This document shows, in pieces, positions 49,784 to 58,074 of a stretch of DNA of 64,000 nt. The first letter of the stretch is position 1; each line of letters starts with the position of its first letter. This DNA comes from Streptomyces sp. NBC_00335. GTDB lineage: Bacteria; Actinomycetota; Actinomycetes; Streptomycetales; Streptomycetaceae. Location of the stretch: contig NZ_CP108006.1 of NCBI RefSeq assembly GCF_036127095.1, forward strand, positions 4,827,501 through 4,891,500. Reading direction: 5' to 3'. Below the pieces are notes generated by a model. It ran no database searches and was not told the origin of the DNA. It saw only the letters and a program-made list of their open reading frames with translations. The position numbers and the translations under genes are program-made.

Positions 49784-50352
49784 GGAGCGGGAGGGGTAGG
49801 AGGGGTAGGAGGCGCGGGAGGGGCGGAAGGAGCGGAGGCCGGATCGGTCAGTGACTTGAACAGGTGGACGTCCGCATGCCCGCCGGGGACGCCCGGGGTC
49901 CGACCGGTCTCGGCGTAGCCGTGGCGCTTGTAGAAGCCGGGAGCCTGAAACGTGAACGTGGAGACGGCGATGCGGTCGCAACCGCGTGTGCGTGCCTCCG
50001 TCTCCGCTGCCCGCAGGATCCTGTGGCCCCAGCCGTCCTCGCGGTTGTCGTCGCGCACCCACAGCAGGTCGATGCCGCAGAGACCGCCCCAAGTCCAGGC
50101 GGTCAGGCCGCCCACCAGTTCACCTGTTTCATCGGTGACCTTGACCGAGAACGCGCCGCGGTCGGACGCACCTGTGGCGGCCGAGTTGAAGGCGACCAGC
50201 TCCTCGGTCAGCCGGTCGTCGAGCCAGGTGTCGCGCCCGCCGGTGGTCAGGGAAGGGCCGGAATCGTGGTCGGTCGTCACGGCCGGGAAAGGGCCGGAAT
50301 CGTGGTCGGTCGTCACGGCCGGGAAAGGGCCGGAATCGTGGTCGGTCGTCAC
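49780..50352 (-). CDS. GNAT acetyltransferase with minisatellite-encoded N-terminus
   Basis: A possible 190-residue acetyltransferase. The core (WLDDRLTEELVAFNS, GGLTAWTWGGLCGIDLLWV, EDGWGHRILRAAETEA, TFQAPGFYKRHGYAETG) is a complete GNAT of the kind with an unusual DDNREDGWG acetyl-CoA loop. The frame's first 36 residues are TTDHDSGPFPAV repeated, encoded by the DNA minisatellite at 50250-50462, starting GTG 50352 in the middle of that array. Copy-number change there would lengthen or shift the N-terminus. The true start is uncertain. The C-terminus is a SAPPAPPTPP tail. Confidence 0.75.
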   Translation of the reverse strand: MTTDHDSGPFPAVTTDHDSGPFPAVTTDHDSGPSLTTGGRDTWLDDRLTEELVAFNSAATGASDRGAFSVKVTDETGELVGGLTAWTWGGLCGIDLLWVRDDNREDGWGHRILRAAETEARTRGCDRIAVSTFTFQAPGFYKRHGYAETGRTPGVPGGHADVHLFKSLTDPASAPSAPPAPPTPPTPPAP

Positions 50353-50462
50353 GGCCGGGAAGGGCCGGAATCGTGGTCGGTCGTCACGGCCGGGAAAGGG
50401 CCGGAATCGTGGTCGGTCGTCACGGCCGGGAAAGGGCCGGAATCGTGGTCGGTCGTCACGGC
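50250..50462 (+). repeat. Six-copy 35/36-bp minisatellite overlapping the GNAT 5' end
   Basis: Six tandem units (35, 36, 36, 35, 36, 35 bp by eye) begin at GGGAAGGGCC or GGGAAAGGGCC. The two 35-bp internal variants shift the reading frame between blocks, so a continuous protein repeat exists only over three units. No spacers, so this is not CRISPR. Confidence 0.9.
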
Positions 50463-50492
50463 GCGGAGTATGCCGGCCCGCCTGGCAGCCGC

Positions 50493-50891
50493 TCAGCCCC
50501 AGTCGCGGGAGGACAGTACGAGCTGGTAGCCGTCGGGGTCCGTGATGGTGACCCCGTAGGTGTCCCAGTACGGGTTGTGGGCGGGCGTACGGGTCCCGCC
50601 GTGCTCGACGAGCCGGGCCACGAGGGCCTCGTCGGGCTCCTTGCCCAGGTAGACGACGAAGAGGTCATCGGCGGTGGGGGAGGGCGCCACCGGGTTCTCG
50701 GGGTCATGAGTCAGCTCGAAGTGCCAGCCGCCCCCGAGGGGCCCGACCATCAGCAGGTCGTGCTCCCCGGAGACCCGCTCGGTGGAGCGCCACTGCACGT
50801 CGAGCCCCAGCCCTGCCACGTAGAACCGCTCGGCGGCGGCGAGATCGAGGGAGGGCCGGGCGATCCGGATGTGCACGCGTGAGTCGATCAT
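50493..50891 (-). CDS. VOC family protein (glyoxalase/bleomycin-resistance fold)
   Basis: A 132-residue VOC protein. The two beta-alpha-beta modules carry VHIRIARPSLDLAAAERFYVAGLGLDV and TPAHNPYWDTYGVTITDPDGYQLVL. Candidate metal ligands are H7, E58-like H in FELTHD and E/D in DPDGYQ. Function could be lactoylglutathione lyase-like or antibiotic sequestration; unresolved. ATG 50891 begins right at the domain. It is 21 bp from the sigma factor gene on the same strand. Confidence 0.85.
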   Translation of the reverse strand: MIDSRVHIRIARPSLDLAAAERFYVAGLGLDVQWRSTERVSGEHDLLMVGPLGGGWHFELTHDPENPVAPSPTADDLFVVYLGKEPDEALVARLVEHGGTRTPAHNPYWDTYGVTITDPDGYQLVLSSRDWG

Positions 50892-50912
50892 GGGGGAGAG
50901 GCTACGGGCCCG

Positions 50913-52028
50913 TCAGACGAGGGGGTAGAGGTCGATGAGGTCCAGTCGGTCGGGATCGGTGAGCACGTCGATGGCGGCGATCCGGCCTTCGGTGACCGTG
51001 AAGGCCATCACCGACATCAGCCGGCCTTCGACCACGCACAGCACGCCGGCGGCCCCGTTGACGAGCACGGGGCGGACGAACGGGGCGAGCGCGCTGTAGA
51101 GGGCCGCCTGCGACCCCACGATCCGGGCACCCGTCAGCACCACCGACTGGCCGGCGCGCGCCACACCGCCGTCGGAACGCAGCACCACGTCGGGGTGGAG
51201 CAGGGTCAGGAGCGCGTCGAAGTCTCCGTCGCGGGTGGCCGCGAAGAACGCGCTGACGGCCGCGCGCTGCCGGGCCAGGTCCGGATCCGGCGCGGGCGCC
51301 TGCCCCTGGACGCGGCGCCGCGCACGGCTGGCCAGCTGCCGGGTGGCCGCCGGTGTCTTGTCGAGCATCAGGGCGATCTCGTCGAAGGGCACGGAGAACA
51401 TGTCGTGCAGCACGAATGCCAGCCGCTCCGCCGGAGCGAGGGATTCGAGCACCACGAGCAGCGCCAGCCCGACGGAATCGGCCAGCAGTACTGCTTGCTC
51501 GGGGTCGACCACCGCGCCATGTCGGGCGAGGACGGGGTCGGGCATCCGGAGCGCGGGACCGTCCCGGTTCAGGCGGGCTGGCTGGGCTGGCTGGGCTGGC
51601 TGGTTCAGCCGGTCCAGCCAGCCCCGGTCGTCGAGGGAGTCCTCCCGGCGGGTGGCGCGGGCGCGCAGCCCGTTCAGACATAGTCGCGCGACGACCGTCG
51701 TCAGCCAGCCGCCTAGGTTCTCCACGTCGCTGATGTCGCTGATGTCGCTGGCATCGCCACGGCTCATGCGACTCAACCGCAGCCAGGCTTCCTGGACCGC
51801 GTCCTCGGCCTCACTGATCGACCCGAGCATCCGGTAGGCGACGGCTCGGAGGTGGGAGCGGTGTGCTTCGAAGCGGAGGGCTAGGTGGTGTTGGGGGTTT
51901 GGGTTCTGGGTCGTGTGTTCTGTCGTGTGTTCTGTCGTGCTTTTGGGTGCGGGTGCGGGTGCGGGCTCGGTTGTGTGCTTGCTCGCGTTCGTGTCCAGGT
52001 TCACTTCCACGCCCCCGTGTTGAGTCAC
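50913..52028 (-). CDS. ECF sigma factor with SnoaL-like C-terminus
   Basis: A 371-residue sigma factor. Region 2 contains SISEAEDAVQEAWLRLSR and region 4 LAPAERLAFVLHDMFSVPFDEIALML; about 130 C-terminal residues form an NTF2-like domain with SDGGVARAGQ and LTDPDRLDLIDL, similar to but distinct from the DGGGKA/NPDKL of ECF41. A Pro/Ala/Thr-rich N-terminus (1-45) and repeated DISDISDV and QPAQPAQPA segments are unusual. GTG 52028 is the longest start; internal GTGs at 52010 and 52004 are possible. The gene follows the LysE gene by 16 bp. Confidence 0.85.
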   Translation of the reverse strand: MTQHGGVEVNLDTNASKHTTEPAPAPAPKSTTEHTTEHTTQNPNPQHHLALRFEAHRSHLRAVAYRMLGSISEAEDAVQEAWLRLSRMSRGDASDISDISDVENLGGWLTTVVARLCLNGLRARATRREDSLDDRGWLDRLNQPAQPAQPARLNRDGPALRMPDPVLARHGAVVDPEQAVLLADSVGLALLVVLESLAPAERLAFVLHDMFSVPFDEIALMLDKTPAATRQLASRARRRVQGQAPAPDPDLARQRAAVSAFFAATRDGDFDALLTLLHPDVVLRSDGGVARAGQSVVLTGARIVGSQAALYSALAPFVRPVLVNGAAGVLCVVEGRLMSVMAFTVTEGRIAAIDVLTDPDRLDLIDLYPLV

Positions 52029-52031
52029 CGA

Positions 52032-52043
52032 CCGACCGGTCGG
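52032..52043. promoter_or_regulatory. 12-bp palindrome CCGACCGGTCGG
   Basis: A perfect palindrome in the 16-bp gap between LysE stop and sigma factor start. It could be an operator for the sigma gene or a chance GC-rich palindrome. Confidence 0.4.
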
Positions 52044-52044
52044 A

Positions 52045-52695
52045 TCAGTCCTTGCGCCCGGTCGCGGCGATCGTCACACCCAGGCCGATCATTGCGAGCC
52101 CGCCGGCCCCGCCGACGGCGGAGAGCCGCTGCGGCGACCGCGAGAACCAGCTACGAGCGGTCGCGGCGACCATGCCCCAGGCGCAGTCGCAGACCACGGC
52201 GATGAGGTTGAACACGAGCCCGAGCAGCAGCATCTGGGCGGTGACGTGCCCCTGATCGCGGTCCACGAACTGCGGCAGGACGGCGGCGAAGAACACGATG
52301 GTCTTCGGATTGGCCACCCCGACGGCGAACCCTTCCCACAGGGACCGCCAGTTCCCGTACTCGGCTCCGCCGCCCGCCCCGAACTCCGCACGCAGTGCGT
52401 GCCGCTGCCGGAAGGCCTTGACCCCCAGGTAGACGAGGTACGCGGCACCCGCGAGCTTGAGCGCGGTGAAGAGGAGCACGGACCGCTCCACCACGGACCC
52501 CACACCGAAGGCCACGGCGACGACGAGCACGTACGCCCCCAGCGTGTTCCCCGCCACCGTGATCAACGCAGCCCGCCACCCCTGGGACAAGGCCCGCCCG
52601 ATGACGAAGAGCACGCTCGGCCCGGGGATGAGGATCAGCAGCAACGACATGGCGGCGAACGCCAGCAGTCGGTCAGTGGACACCATGCGGTTCAT
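52045..52695 (-). CDS. LysE-type exporter
   Basis: A 216-residue RhtB/LysE-family exporter. About five to six helices; residues 17-40 contain LILIPGPSVLFVIGRALSQG, the family signature, then GNTLGAYVLVVAVAFG and NPKTIVFFAAVLPQF. It exports amino acids or related solutes. ATG 52695 is favoured by GGAAC six bases upstream over ATG 52686. It lies upstream of the sigma factor gene on the same strand and could be co-transcribed. Confidence 0.9.
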   Translation of the reverse strand: MNRMVSTDRLLAFAAMSLLLILIPGPSVLFVIGRALSQGWRAALITVAGNTLGAYVLVVAVAFGVGSVVERSVLLFTALKLAGAAYLVYLGVKAFRQRHALRAEFGAGGGAEYGNWRSLWEGFAVGVANPKTIVFFAAVLPQFVDRDQGHVTAQMLLLGLVFNLIAVVCDCAWGMVAATARSWFSRSPQRLSAVGGAGGLAMIGLGVTIAATGRKD

Positions 52696-52706
52696 CGTTC
52701 CGGAGC

Positions 52707-53225
52707 GGGGGTGGGAGGGGAAGGGGTTTTCTGGGGGGTGGGGGGCTGTGCTGCGGGTGGGTCCTTGGCTGCGTGGGGTTCGGGGGGCGTCCCGGCAGTC
52801 CAGTGTCCTTTCGGTGTGGGCCGGTCCCTCAAGGGCGCTCCCTTTGGTCGCGTCGCTTCGCGATGGCCTTCGGCCACCCTTGACCGACCGACCCACACCG
52901 AAACGCCACAAGACTTCCGGGATCCCCCCGGGGAATGGCCGGGGGGAGGAGTGGGGAGGAGCGGCCTCGTCTGAGATTCGCAGCCCCCTTCGGCCGGTGG
53001 GCATCTGTGCACGGATCCGGCAGGACCGTGAGCTCAGCCGGTACGGACGCGCGGGGCGATCAGAGCATCCAGGGCCGGGCGTCTGGACACCCTTCCCGTG
53101 ACCGTCGACCGCCACCCCGAGCGCAAGGTGGACCACGGGCCCCTCAGGGTCGGTGGGCGCGACAGATCGCTACACAGTCCTTCTCGGCTTAGCGGCTGGC
53201 GGCCGTCTGTGGCTGATCCAGAGGG
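52707..53225 (+). repeat. Repeat element copy 2 (~500 bp, variant hairpin)
   Basis: Same order as copy 1: G-rich tract, ~65-bp lead, hairpin, CAAGACTTCCGGGATCC segment and tail. Differences include changed outer stem bases and a changed stretch near 53137. It separates LysE and a GNAT and ends close to a short orphan coding fragment. Confidence 0.85.
52809..52903 (+). other. Hairpin of repeat copy 2 with compensatory changes
   Basis: Arms 52809-52835 and 52877-52903, 24 of 27 pairs formed. Relative to copy 1, stem positions 3, 6 and 7 changed on both sides while keeping pairing; positions 13, 19 and 20 are mismatched. The inner stems TCGCG/CGCGA and TGGCC/GGCCA are unchanged. Confidence 0.7.
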
Positions 53226-53240
53226 GGCGGAAACATAGGC

Positions 53241-53297
53241 AGTGCCCTGGTGGAGGAGCTGCTCAAGGCGAGCGAGAACGCCGGCGCCTTCCGTTGA
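53241..53297 (+). pseudogene. C-terminal fragment of an unidentified gene
   Basis: One frame reads SALVEELLKASENAGAFR followed by TGA. It looks like an amphipathic protein terminus, but there is no start, ribosome-binding site or upstream domain; the repeat element ends just before it. It may be the 3' end of a gene removed or interrupted by repeat copy 2. Confidence 0.3.
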
Positions 53298-53342
53298 TCT
53301 AATGAGTTGCCGTCCGACAGTGCGGTCGGATAGGAAACCTGC

Positions 53343-53879
53343 ATGCTAAAGGGCAACACGGTTGGGCTCAGGGCCCGGCACGAGGACGACATTCCGATCC
53401 TGCACGCAGGCCTCCACGACGACGTGGTCACCGCCTCGCGGTCCACGGGCAGCCCGTGGCGACCGCTCATGGCCGGCTCGAAGGCCCTGTCGTTCATGGT
53501 CGACGACAGTGCAGCGGGGCACGTCCCGTTCTCCGTGGTGGATCTGGAGAGCGGCGCGCTGGTCGGTACCGCGACGCTGTGGGGCATCGACAACCACAGC
53601 CGGTCCGCGCACGTCGGGCTCGGGCTGCTGCCCGACTCTCGGGGCAAGGGGTACAGCACCGACGTGGTCGCGGTCCTGTGCCACTACGGCTTCGTCGTAC
53701 GCGGCCTGCACCGGCTGCAGGTCGAGACGCTGGCCGACAACCCTGCGATGCTCCGCGCCGCCGAGCGCAACGGCTTCGTCCGCGAGGGCGTGCTGCGCTC
53801 CTCGGCCTGGGTGATGGGCGAGTTCCTGGACGAGGTCCTCCTCGGCCTCCTGGCCCAGGACTGGAACCCGAAGGCGTAG
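53343..53879 (+). CDS. RimJ/RimL-type GNAT N-acetyltransferase
   Basis: A 178-residue acetyltransferase. Typical features are SRSAHVGLGLLPDSRGKGYSTDVVAVL (acetyl-CoA loop), HRLQVETLADNPAMLRAAERNGF and the initial GLRARHEDDIPIL. GNATs of this type modify ribosomal protein N-termini, amino acids or drugs. ATG 53343 has GGAAAC upstream. It begins 120 bases after repeat copy 2 and is four bases from the next acetyltransferase, likely a shared transcript. Confidence 0.88.
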   Translation: MLKGNTVGLRARHEDDIPILHAGLHDDVVTASRSTGSPWRPLMAGSKALSFMVDDSAAGHVPFSVVDLESGALVGTATLWGIDNHSRSAHVGLGLLPDSRGKGYSTDVVAVLCHYGFVVRGLHRLQVETLADNPAMLRAAERNGFVREGVLRSSAWVMGEFLDEVLLGLLAQDWNPKA

Positions 53880-53882
53880 CCA

Positions 53883-54314
53883 ATGGGGGACTGGGAGATG
53901 CGGCCGGCTTCGGTGGAGGACGTCGAGGCGGTGGCCGAGTTGAGGGCCGTCGTACTGCGGGCCGATCTGGAGCGGCTCGGACGGTACGACGAGCAGTGGG
54001 TGCGGCAGCGGCTGCGGGACGGGTTCGAGCCCGCGCACACCTGGGTGATCGAGGTGGACGGTACGTTCGCCGGCTGCGTGGCGCTGCGCCCGGCCGAGGA
54101 CGCCCACTGGCTGGAGCACTTCTACCTGGCCCCGCACCTCCAGGGCAGAGGCATCGGTGCCGCCGTACTGCGCGACCTGCTGGAGCAGTGCGACCGCAGG
54201 GTCCGGCTGAACGTCCTGCAGGGCAGTCCGGCCCGGGGGTTGTACGAGCGCCACGGATTCAGACTTGAGGCCGAGGATCCAGTGGACGTGTTCATGCTGC
54301 GCGAGCCCCACTGA
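53883..54314 (+). CDS. GNAT family N-acetyltransferase
   Basis: A 143-residue GNAT following the previous one by three bases. EHFYLAPHLQGRGIGAAVLRDLLEQ is the acetyl-CoA-binding motif, and LNVLQGSPARGLYERHGFRLEAEDPVDVFM the conserved C-terminal region. Translational coupling with the neighbour suggests two related modifications. Substrates unknown. Confidence 0.88.
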   Translation: MGDWEMRPASVEDVEAVAELRAVVLRADLERLGRYDEQWVRQRLRDGFEPAHTWVIEVDGTFAGCVALRPAEDAHWLEHFYLAPHLQGRGIGAAVLRDLLEQCDRRVRLNVLQGSPARGLYERHGFRLEAEDPVDVFMLREPH

Positions 54315-54471
54315 AGAGCTCGTGATCGTAAAGACGAACTGAACTTCCTTGCCGCGCTGTTGGGGTCACCTTGGCGGGCCGAGTATGCGGAATTGGACAC
54401 GGTTTGCCGTGGGCATGACGGTCGATCTAAAGTCGCGGCCGTTCAAGGTCATTTACGAGAGACACGGTCAC

Positions 54472-55077
54472 ATGCGCATCAAGTCCCTGCCGGTACTGGC
54501 CACGGCCATCGCCGCCCTCCTCACGCTCACCGCCTGCGGCAGTGACGGGGGCGAGAACCCGGCCTTCGGCGGCATGGGCCAAGCCACCGGAGCCACCTCT
54601 TCGAAGGAGAAGGGTTTCAAGGGCCTGCCGAAGGCGGGCAGCATGGCCGCCGCCGCCCGCATCGTCAACATGTACACGGATTGCAGCCAGGTCAGGCCCC
54701 TGCTCGACAGTTACGACGGCTCCGACGGGGACCCCAACTCCAAGTACGACGAGTCCTACTCCGTCACGGAGCGCGGCTACTGCGACAGCGAGGGCAGTAC
54801 CAGCATCGTCATGATCAAGGATGCCAAGGTCTTCCAGACCGCCTACAAGGCCGAGATCGACAAGGAGAACGGAGGCGGAAACGCCGACACCGGACCCGTC
54901 GTCGGCCAGGACTTCGCCGCCGGGTCCGATGACGCGGACGTCATGGTCGCCATGGTCGCCCCACACACCGGCCTGATGGTCCTCAACTGCTACCCCAACT
55001 TCAATCCGCCGAGCGGCTACCGGAAGGAACCGGCCCTGGTGAAGGGCTGCTTCCTCACCGACTACTTCAAGGACTGA
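54472..55077 (+). CDS. Putative lipoprotein
   Basis: A 201-residue secreted protein. Signal peptide MRIKSLPVLATAIAALLTL with lipobox LTAC gives lipid-modified Cys22. The mature domain has four more cysteines (CSQVRPLLDSYD, GYCDSEG, NCYPNFN, GCFLTDYF), which may form two disulphides. No family is recognisable. It is monocistronic with a 157-bp upstream region. Confidence 0.8.
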   Translation: MRIKSLPVLATAIAALLTLTACGSDGGENPAFGGMGQATGATSSKEKGFKGLPKAGSMAAAARIVNMYTDCSQVRPLLDSYDGSDGDPNSKYDESYSVTERGYCDSEGSTSIVMIKDAKVFQTAYKAEIDKENGGGNADTGPVVGQDFAAGSDDADVMVAMVAPHTGLMVLNCYPNFNPPSGYRKEPALVKGCFLTDYFKD

Positions 55078-55086
55078 AGGGCGAAC

Positions 55087-55518
55087 TCACCGCCGGTGGA
55101 GCTGCACCATGGCGACGACCGCCACGCCGAGGGTGATGTGCATCAGGGACAGGGCCGCGACGGTACCGCCATCGGCGCCGGACGACAGCGGCCCGGCAAC
55201 CGACAACAGCGCCAGCCCGCCGCCCACGTACTGCGCGATCCGCAGGAAGACCGGCTTCCACAGGGCCAGCAAGAAGGCCACGCCCGTCCCGACGACCAAC
55301 GGGACGACGGAGGCCCCCATGACTCCCCCGACGGTGATCGGGTGCTCTGTACCGCCATCGACGATGACGAGCGGGGCCCCAGCCAGCTTGGCGACGGCAA
55401 GAACGATCAGATTGACCACAACCGCACCACCCACGCCAACGCCAAGCGCCTTCCACCAGCTGAGGCCGGAACGACGGACCGAAGCGGGGACGGAAATCGG
55501 AACGGCATTACTGGACAT
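55087..55518 (-). CDS. DUF6069-like membrane protein
   Basis: A 143-residue protein with four predicted helices: residues 24-46 (ALGVGVGGAVVVNLIVLAVA), 64-84, 93-112 and 118-138. Length and helix spacing resemble the DUF6069 family, whose function is unknown. GGAGGAAG precedes ATG 55518. It is convergent with the lipoprotein gene. Confidence 0.7.
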   Translation of the reverse strand: MSSNAVPISVPASVRRSGLSWWKALGVGVGGAVVVNLIVLAVAKLAGAPLVIVDGGTEHPITVGGVMGASVVPLVVGTGVAFLLALWKPVFLRIAQYVGGGLALLSVAGPLSSGADGGTVAALSLMHITLGVAVVAMVQLHRR

Positions 55519-55627
55519 GGGACTTCCTCCAACGCATGAAGTGTCGCGCCGCCTTACGGCCAGCGTCATACGAGAAAGCCTCCAACCTGAACCTCGCTTG
55601 AGGTCAACCCCCCTCCCCACGTCCCGA

Positions 55628-56185
55628 CCCCTCTAGATCAGCCACAGCCGGTCGCCAGTCGCTAAGCCGAGCGAGAGTACGTAGCGATCTGTCGCGCCCA
55701 CCGGCCCTGAGGGGCTTGTGAGCGTCCTTGCGCTCTGGGTGGCGGTCGACGGTCGCGGGAAGGGTGTCCAGACGCCCGGCCCTGGATGCTCTGACCGCCC
55801 CGCGCGTCCGTACCGGCTGAGCTCACTGTCCTGCCGGAGCCCTATCCGGATGCCCTTTGGGCGAAGGGGGCTGCGCAACTCAGACGAGGCCGCTCCTCCC
55901 AAGGTCCTCCCCCCGGCCATTCCCCGGGGGGATCCCGGAAGTCTTGTGTTTTTCCGTGGTGGGACGGTCCGTCAAGGGTGGCCGAAGGCCATCGCGAAGC
56001 GACGCGACCGCAGGGAGCGCCCTTGACGGACCGTCCCACCACGGAAGGACGCTCGACTGCCGGGACGCCGCCCGGCCCCCACGCAGCCACCGCCCAACCC
56101 GCAGCACAGGCCCCCACCCCCCACCCCCCACACCCCCCACCCCCCACACCCCCCACCCCCCACACCCCCACCCCGACCCACCTCC
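55628..56185 (-). repeat. Repeat element copy 3 (inverted, near-identical to copy 1)
   Basis: In minus orientation it shows the same order: C/G-rich tract (56111-56185), lead, hairpin (55952-56046), CAAGACTTCCGGGATCC segment and tail ending TCTAGAGG. Stem and inner loops match copy 1 exactly. With copy 1 it forms a ~500-bp inverted pair 35 kb apart. Confidence 0.85.
55952..56046 (-). other. Hairpin of repeat copy 3 (27-bp perfect stem)
   Basis: Arms 55952-55978 and 56020-56046 pair without mismatch and equal copy 1 in sequence when read on the minus strand. Confidence 0.75.
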
Positions 56186-56271
56186 CAAACCGCCTCGGGA
56201 ATCCGTACAACCATCTGCCCCAGTCGGCCGTCAACCCATCCGTAGTCCGATCGGTGTGACGAGGGGTGACC

Positions 56272-58026
56272 GTGAACAGCAGGCTCAAGAGGGGCATCAA
56301 GAGCGGCATGACGGCCGTGGCGACGGCAGTCGTCTTGGCGACCGTGGGGGCGACGGTGGCGCCTACCGCCATGGCGGCGACCGGCACTCCGGGCGGCACC
56401 AGCGCACCGGACGCGCCGGCCGAGTTGCTGGCAGAGCTGGCGGAGCGGGCGCAGCCCTCTGCGGGTCCGGCGACGAAGGCCGGCATGGATCCGAACGTCG
56501 GCGCGTTCCGGCGCGCCGGGACCAATGAGTTCATCGTCTACTTCGAAGACGACTGGAGCACCAGCGCGGTCCGGGTCGACGTGCGCCGGGTGGGCAGCGA
56601 TGAGGTCGTCGCCGTCGTGGACACCTTCGACTACTGGGACGGGAGCTCCGGCGAGTCCGGCGTACCCGACGACCCGAGCTATTACGTGGGCAATGACGAC
56701 CCGCTCGTCCTCGACGCCATGGGGGACTACGAACTGGACGTGGTCACGAAGGACCGCAACGGACAGGAACAGACCAGGCGCAGCGCCGGACGCTTCACCT
56801 ACGCCCTCGACGCCAAGTTCGAGGTGCAGTCCAGCCAGGAGGAGTTCTCGCTGGACGACCTCGACACCACGGTCACCGGATCCGTCACCGCGGTCGACCC
56901 GACCACCGGGGAACGGAAGCCGCTGGCGGGCGCCGCTGTGCGTGCCCAACTCGGCTGGGGCGCGGCCAACGTCATCACCGACGCCCAGGGGAAGTTCACC
57001 ACCCCGGTCGCCGCACGCGGCACGGAGAAGGACCTGAGCCTCTCCGTCACCCTGCTCAGCGGCAACGAGGTGGCCGGGACGGCCCCCGCCCGGATCCGGG
57101 CTCAGAAGGCCGCGCTGACGATGTCCACCACCACCCCCCTCACCGTGCGGTGGGGGACCGCCATCGCCCTGCGCGGCAAGCTGATGCGCCAGGCGGACGA
57201 CGGCACGATCAAGCCCGCCGCCGGGCGCGGCGTGAAGGCCGTGGGGTCGCCCGCGGGCCACTACGACACGGAAGCCGCCGTGAACGCGGACGGGAGCTAC
57301 ACGCTCTCGCCGCACGTCGTCAGTGCAGGCACCTGGGCCGTGTCCATCAACGACGCCTGGCTGATCGCGGACGGCACCCGTACCGCGACCGTCGCGAAGG
57401 TCACCCACACGACCAAGGTCGTGGAGGAGAAGATCGCCGCCACCGACGTCTACGGCAGGATGACGATGACGGGGAAGGTCCTCGTCGACGGTTACACCAC
57501 CCAGAAGGCGAAGCTTGAGATCGAGTTCCAGAGCGGGAACTACTGGTACGGCCGCCAGAGCCTGGAGGTGCCCTTCAACGAGACGTTCACCGTGACGGTG
57601 AACCCGGTGCATAGCCGCAAGATCACCGGCTGGCGGATAAAGAGCTACGGGAGCAGCAACATCGCCCCCAGCACCGGCACCAAGGTGCTCACCCACCCCA
57701 GGGTCATCGAGACCCGGACCACCAGCATGAAGTTCGGACCGCGCGGCGTGAAGAAGGGCGAGCAGCTCTACGTCTCCGGAGTCCTCCAGACCGCGAGCGA
57801 CAAGGGATACGTCCCGTACGCCGGCCAGAAGGTCCGCTACTACTTCCGGCCCGACGGCTCCACCGTCTGGAAGGAAATGGGCACCTCCGTCTCCCTTTCC
57901 AACGGAGCCGTGGGCAAGAAGTTCACCGCACAGACCAGCGGCACCTGGCGCATCCGCTTCATCGACCCCGATGCCACCCACCTGGCCAACAACAGCTACG
58001 AAGGCCGCATCGAAGTCACCGGCTGA
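56272..58026 (+). CDS. Large secreted protein with beta-sandwich repeats
   Basis: A 584-residue secreted protein. Residues 1-37 are a signal peptide (GTG 56272; GAGGGG five bases upstream). The mature part has at least two Ig-like or carboxypeptidase-regulatory-like segments (VTGSVTAVDPTTGERKPLAGAAVRAQLGW, TTPLTVRWGTAIALRGKLM, GEQLYVSGVLQTASDKGYVPYAGQKVRYYF). The regular VSGxL-type strands suggest extracellular binding or adhesion. No catalytic motif, anchor or sortase signal was found. It begins 80 bp after repeat copy 3. Confidence 0.75.
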   Translation: MNSRLKRGIKSGMTAVATAVVLATVGATVAPTAMAATGTPGGTSAPDAPAELLAELAERAQPSAGPATKAGMDPNVGAFRRAGTNEFIVYFEDDWSTSAVRVDVRRVGSDEVVAVVDTFDYWDGSSGESGVPDDPSYYVGNDDPLVLDAMGDYELDVVTKDRNGQEQTRRSAGRFTYALDAKFEVQSSQEEFSLDDLDTTVTGSVTAVDPTTGERKPLAGAAVRAQLGWGAANVITDAQGKFTTPVAARGTEKDLSLSVTLLSGNEVAGTAPARIRAQKAALTMSTTTPLTVRWGTAIALRGKLMRQADDGTIKPAAGRGVKAVGSPAGHYDTEAAVNADGSYTLSPHVVSAGTWAVSINDAWLIADGTRTATVAKVTHTTKVVEEKIAATDVYGRMTMTGKVLVDGYTTQKAKLEIEFQSGNYWYGRQSLEVPFNETFTVTVNPVHSRKITGWRIKSYGSSNIAPSTGTKVLTHPRVIETRTTSMKFGPRGVKKGEQLYVSGVLQTASDKGYVPYAGQKVRYYFRPDGSTVWKEMGTSVSLSNGAVGKKFTAQTSGTWRIRFIDPDATHLANNSYEGRIEVTG

Positions 58027-58074
58027 ACAAGCCGACAGCCCAGTACCTCTCCCTCTTCACTCTTCCCGTCCCCC

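Noticed and set aside
50250..50462. CRISPR array
   Set aside because: The units are directly abutting, with no unique spacers between them and no cas genes nearby.
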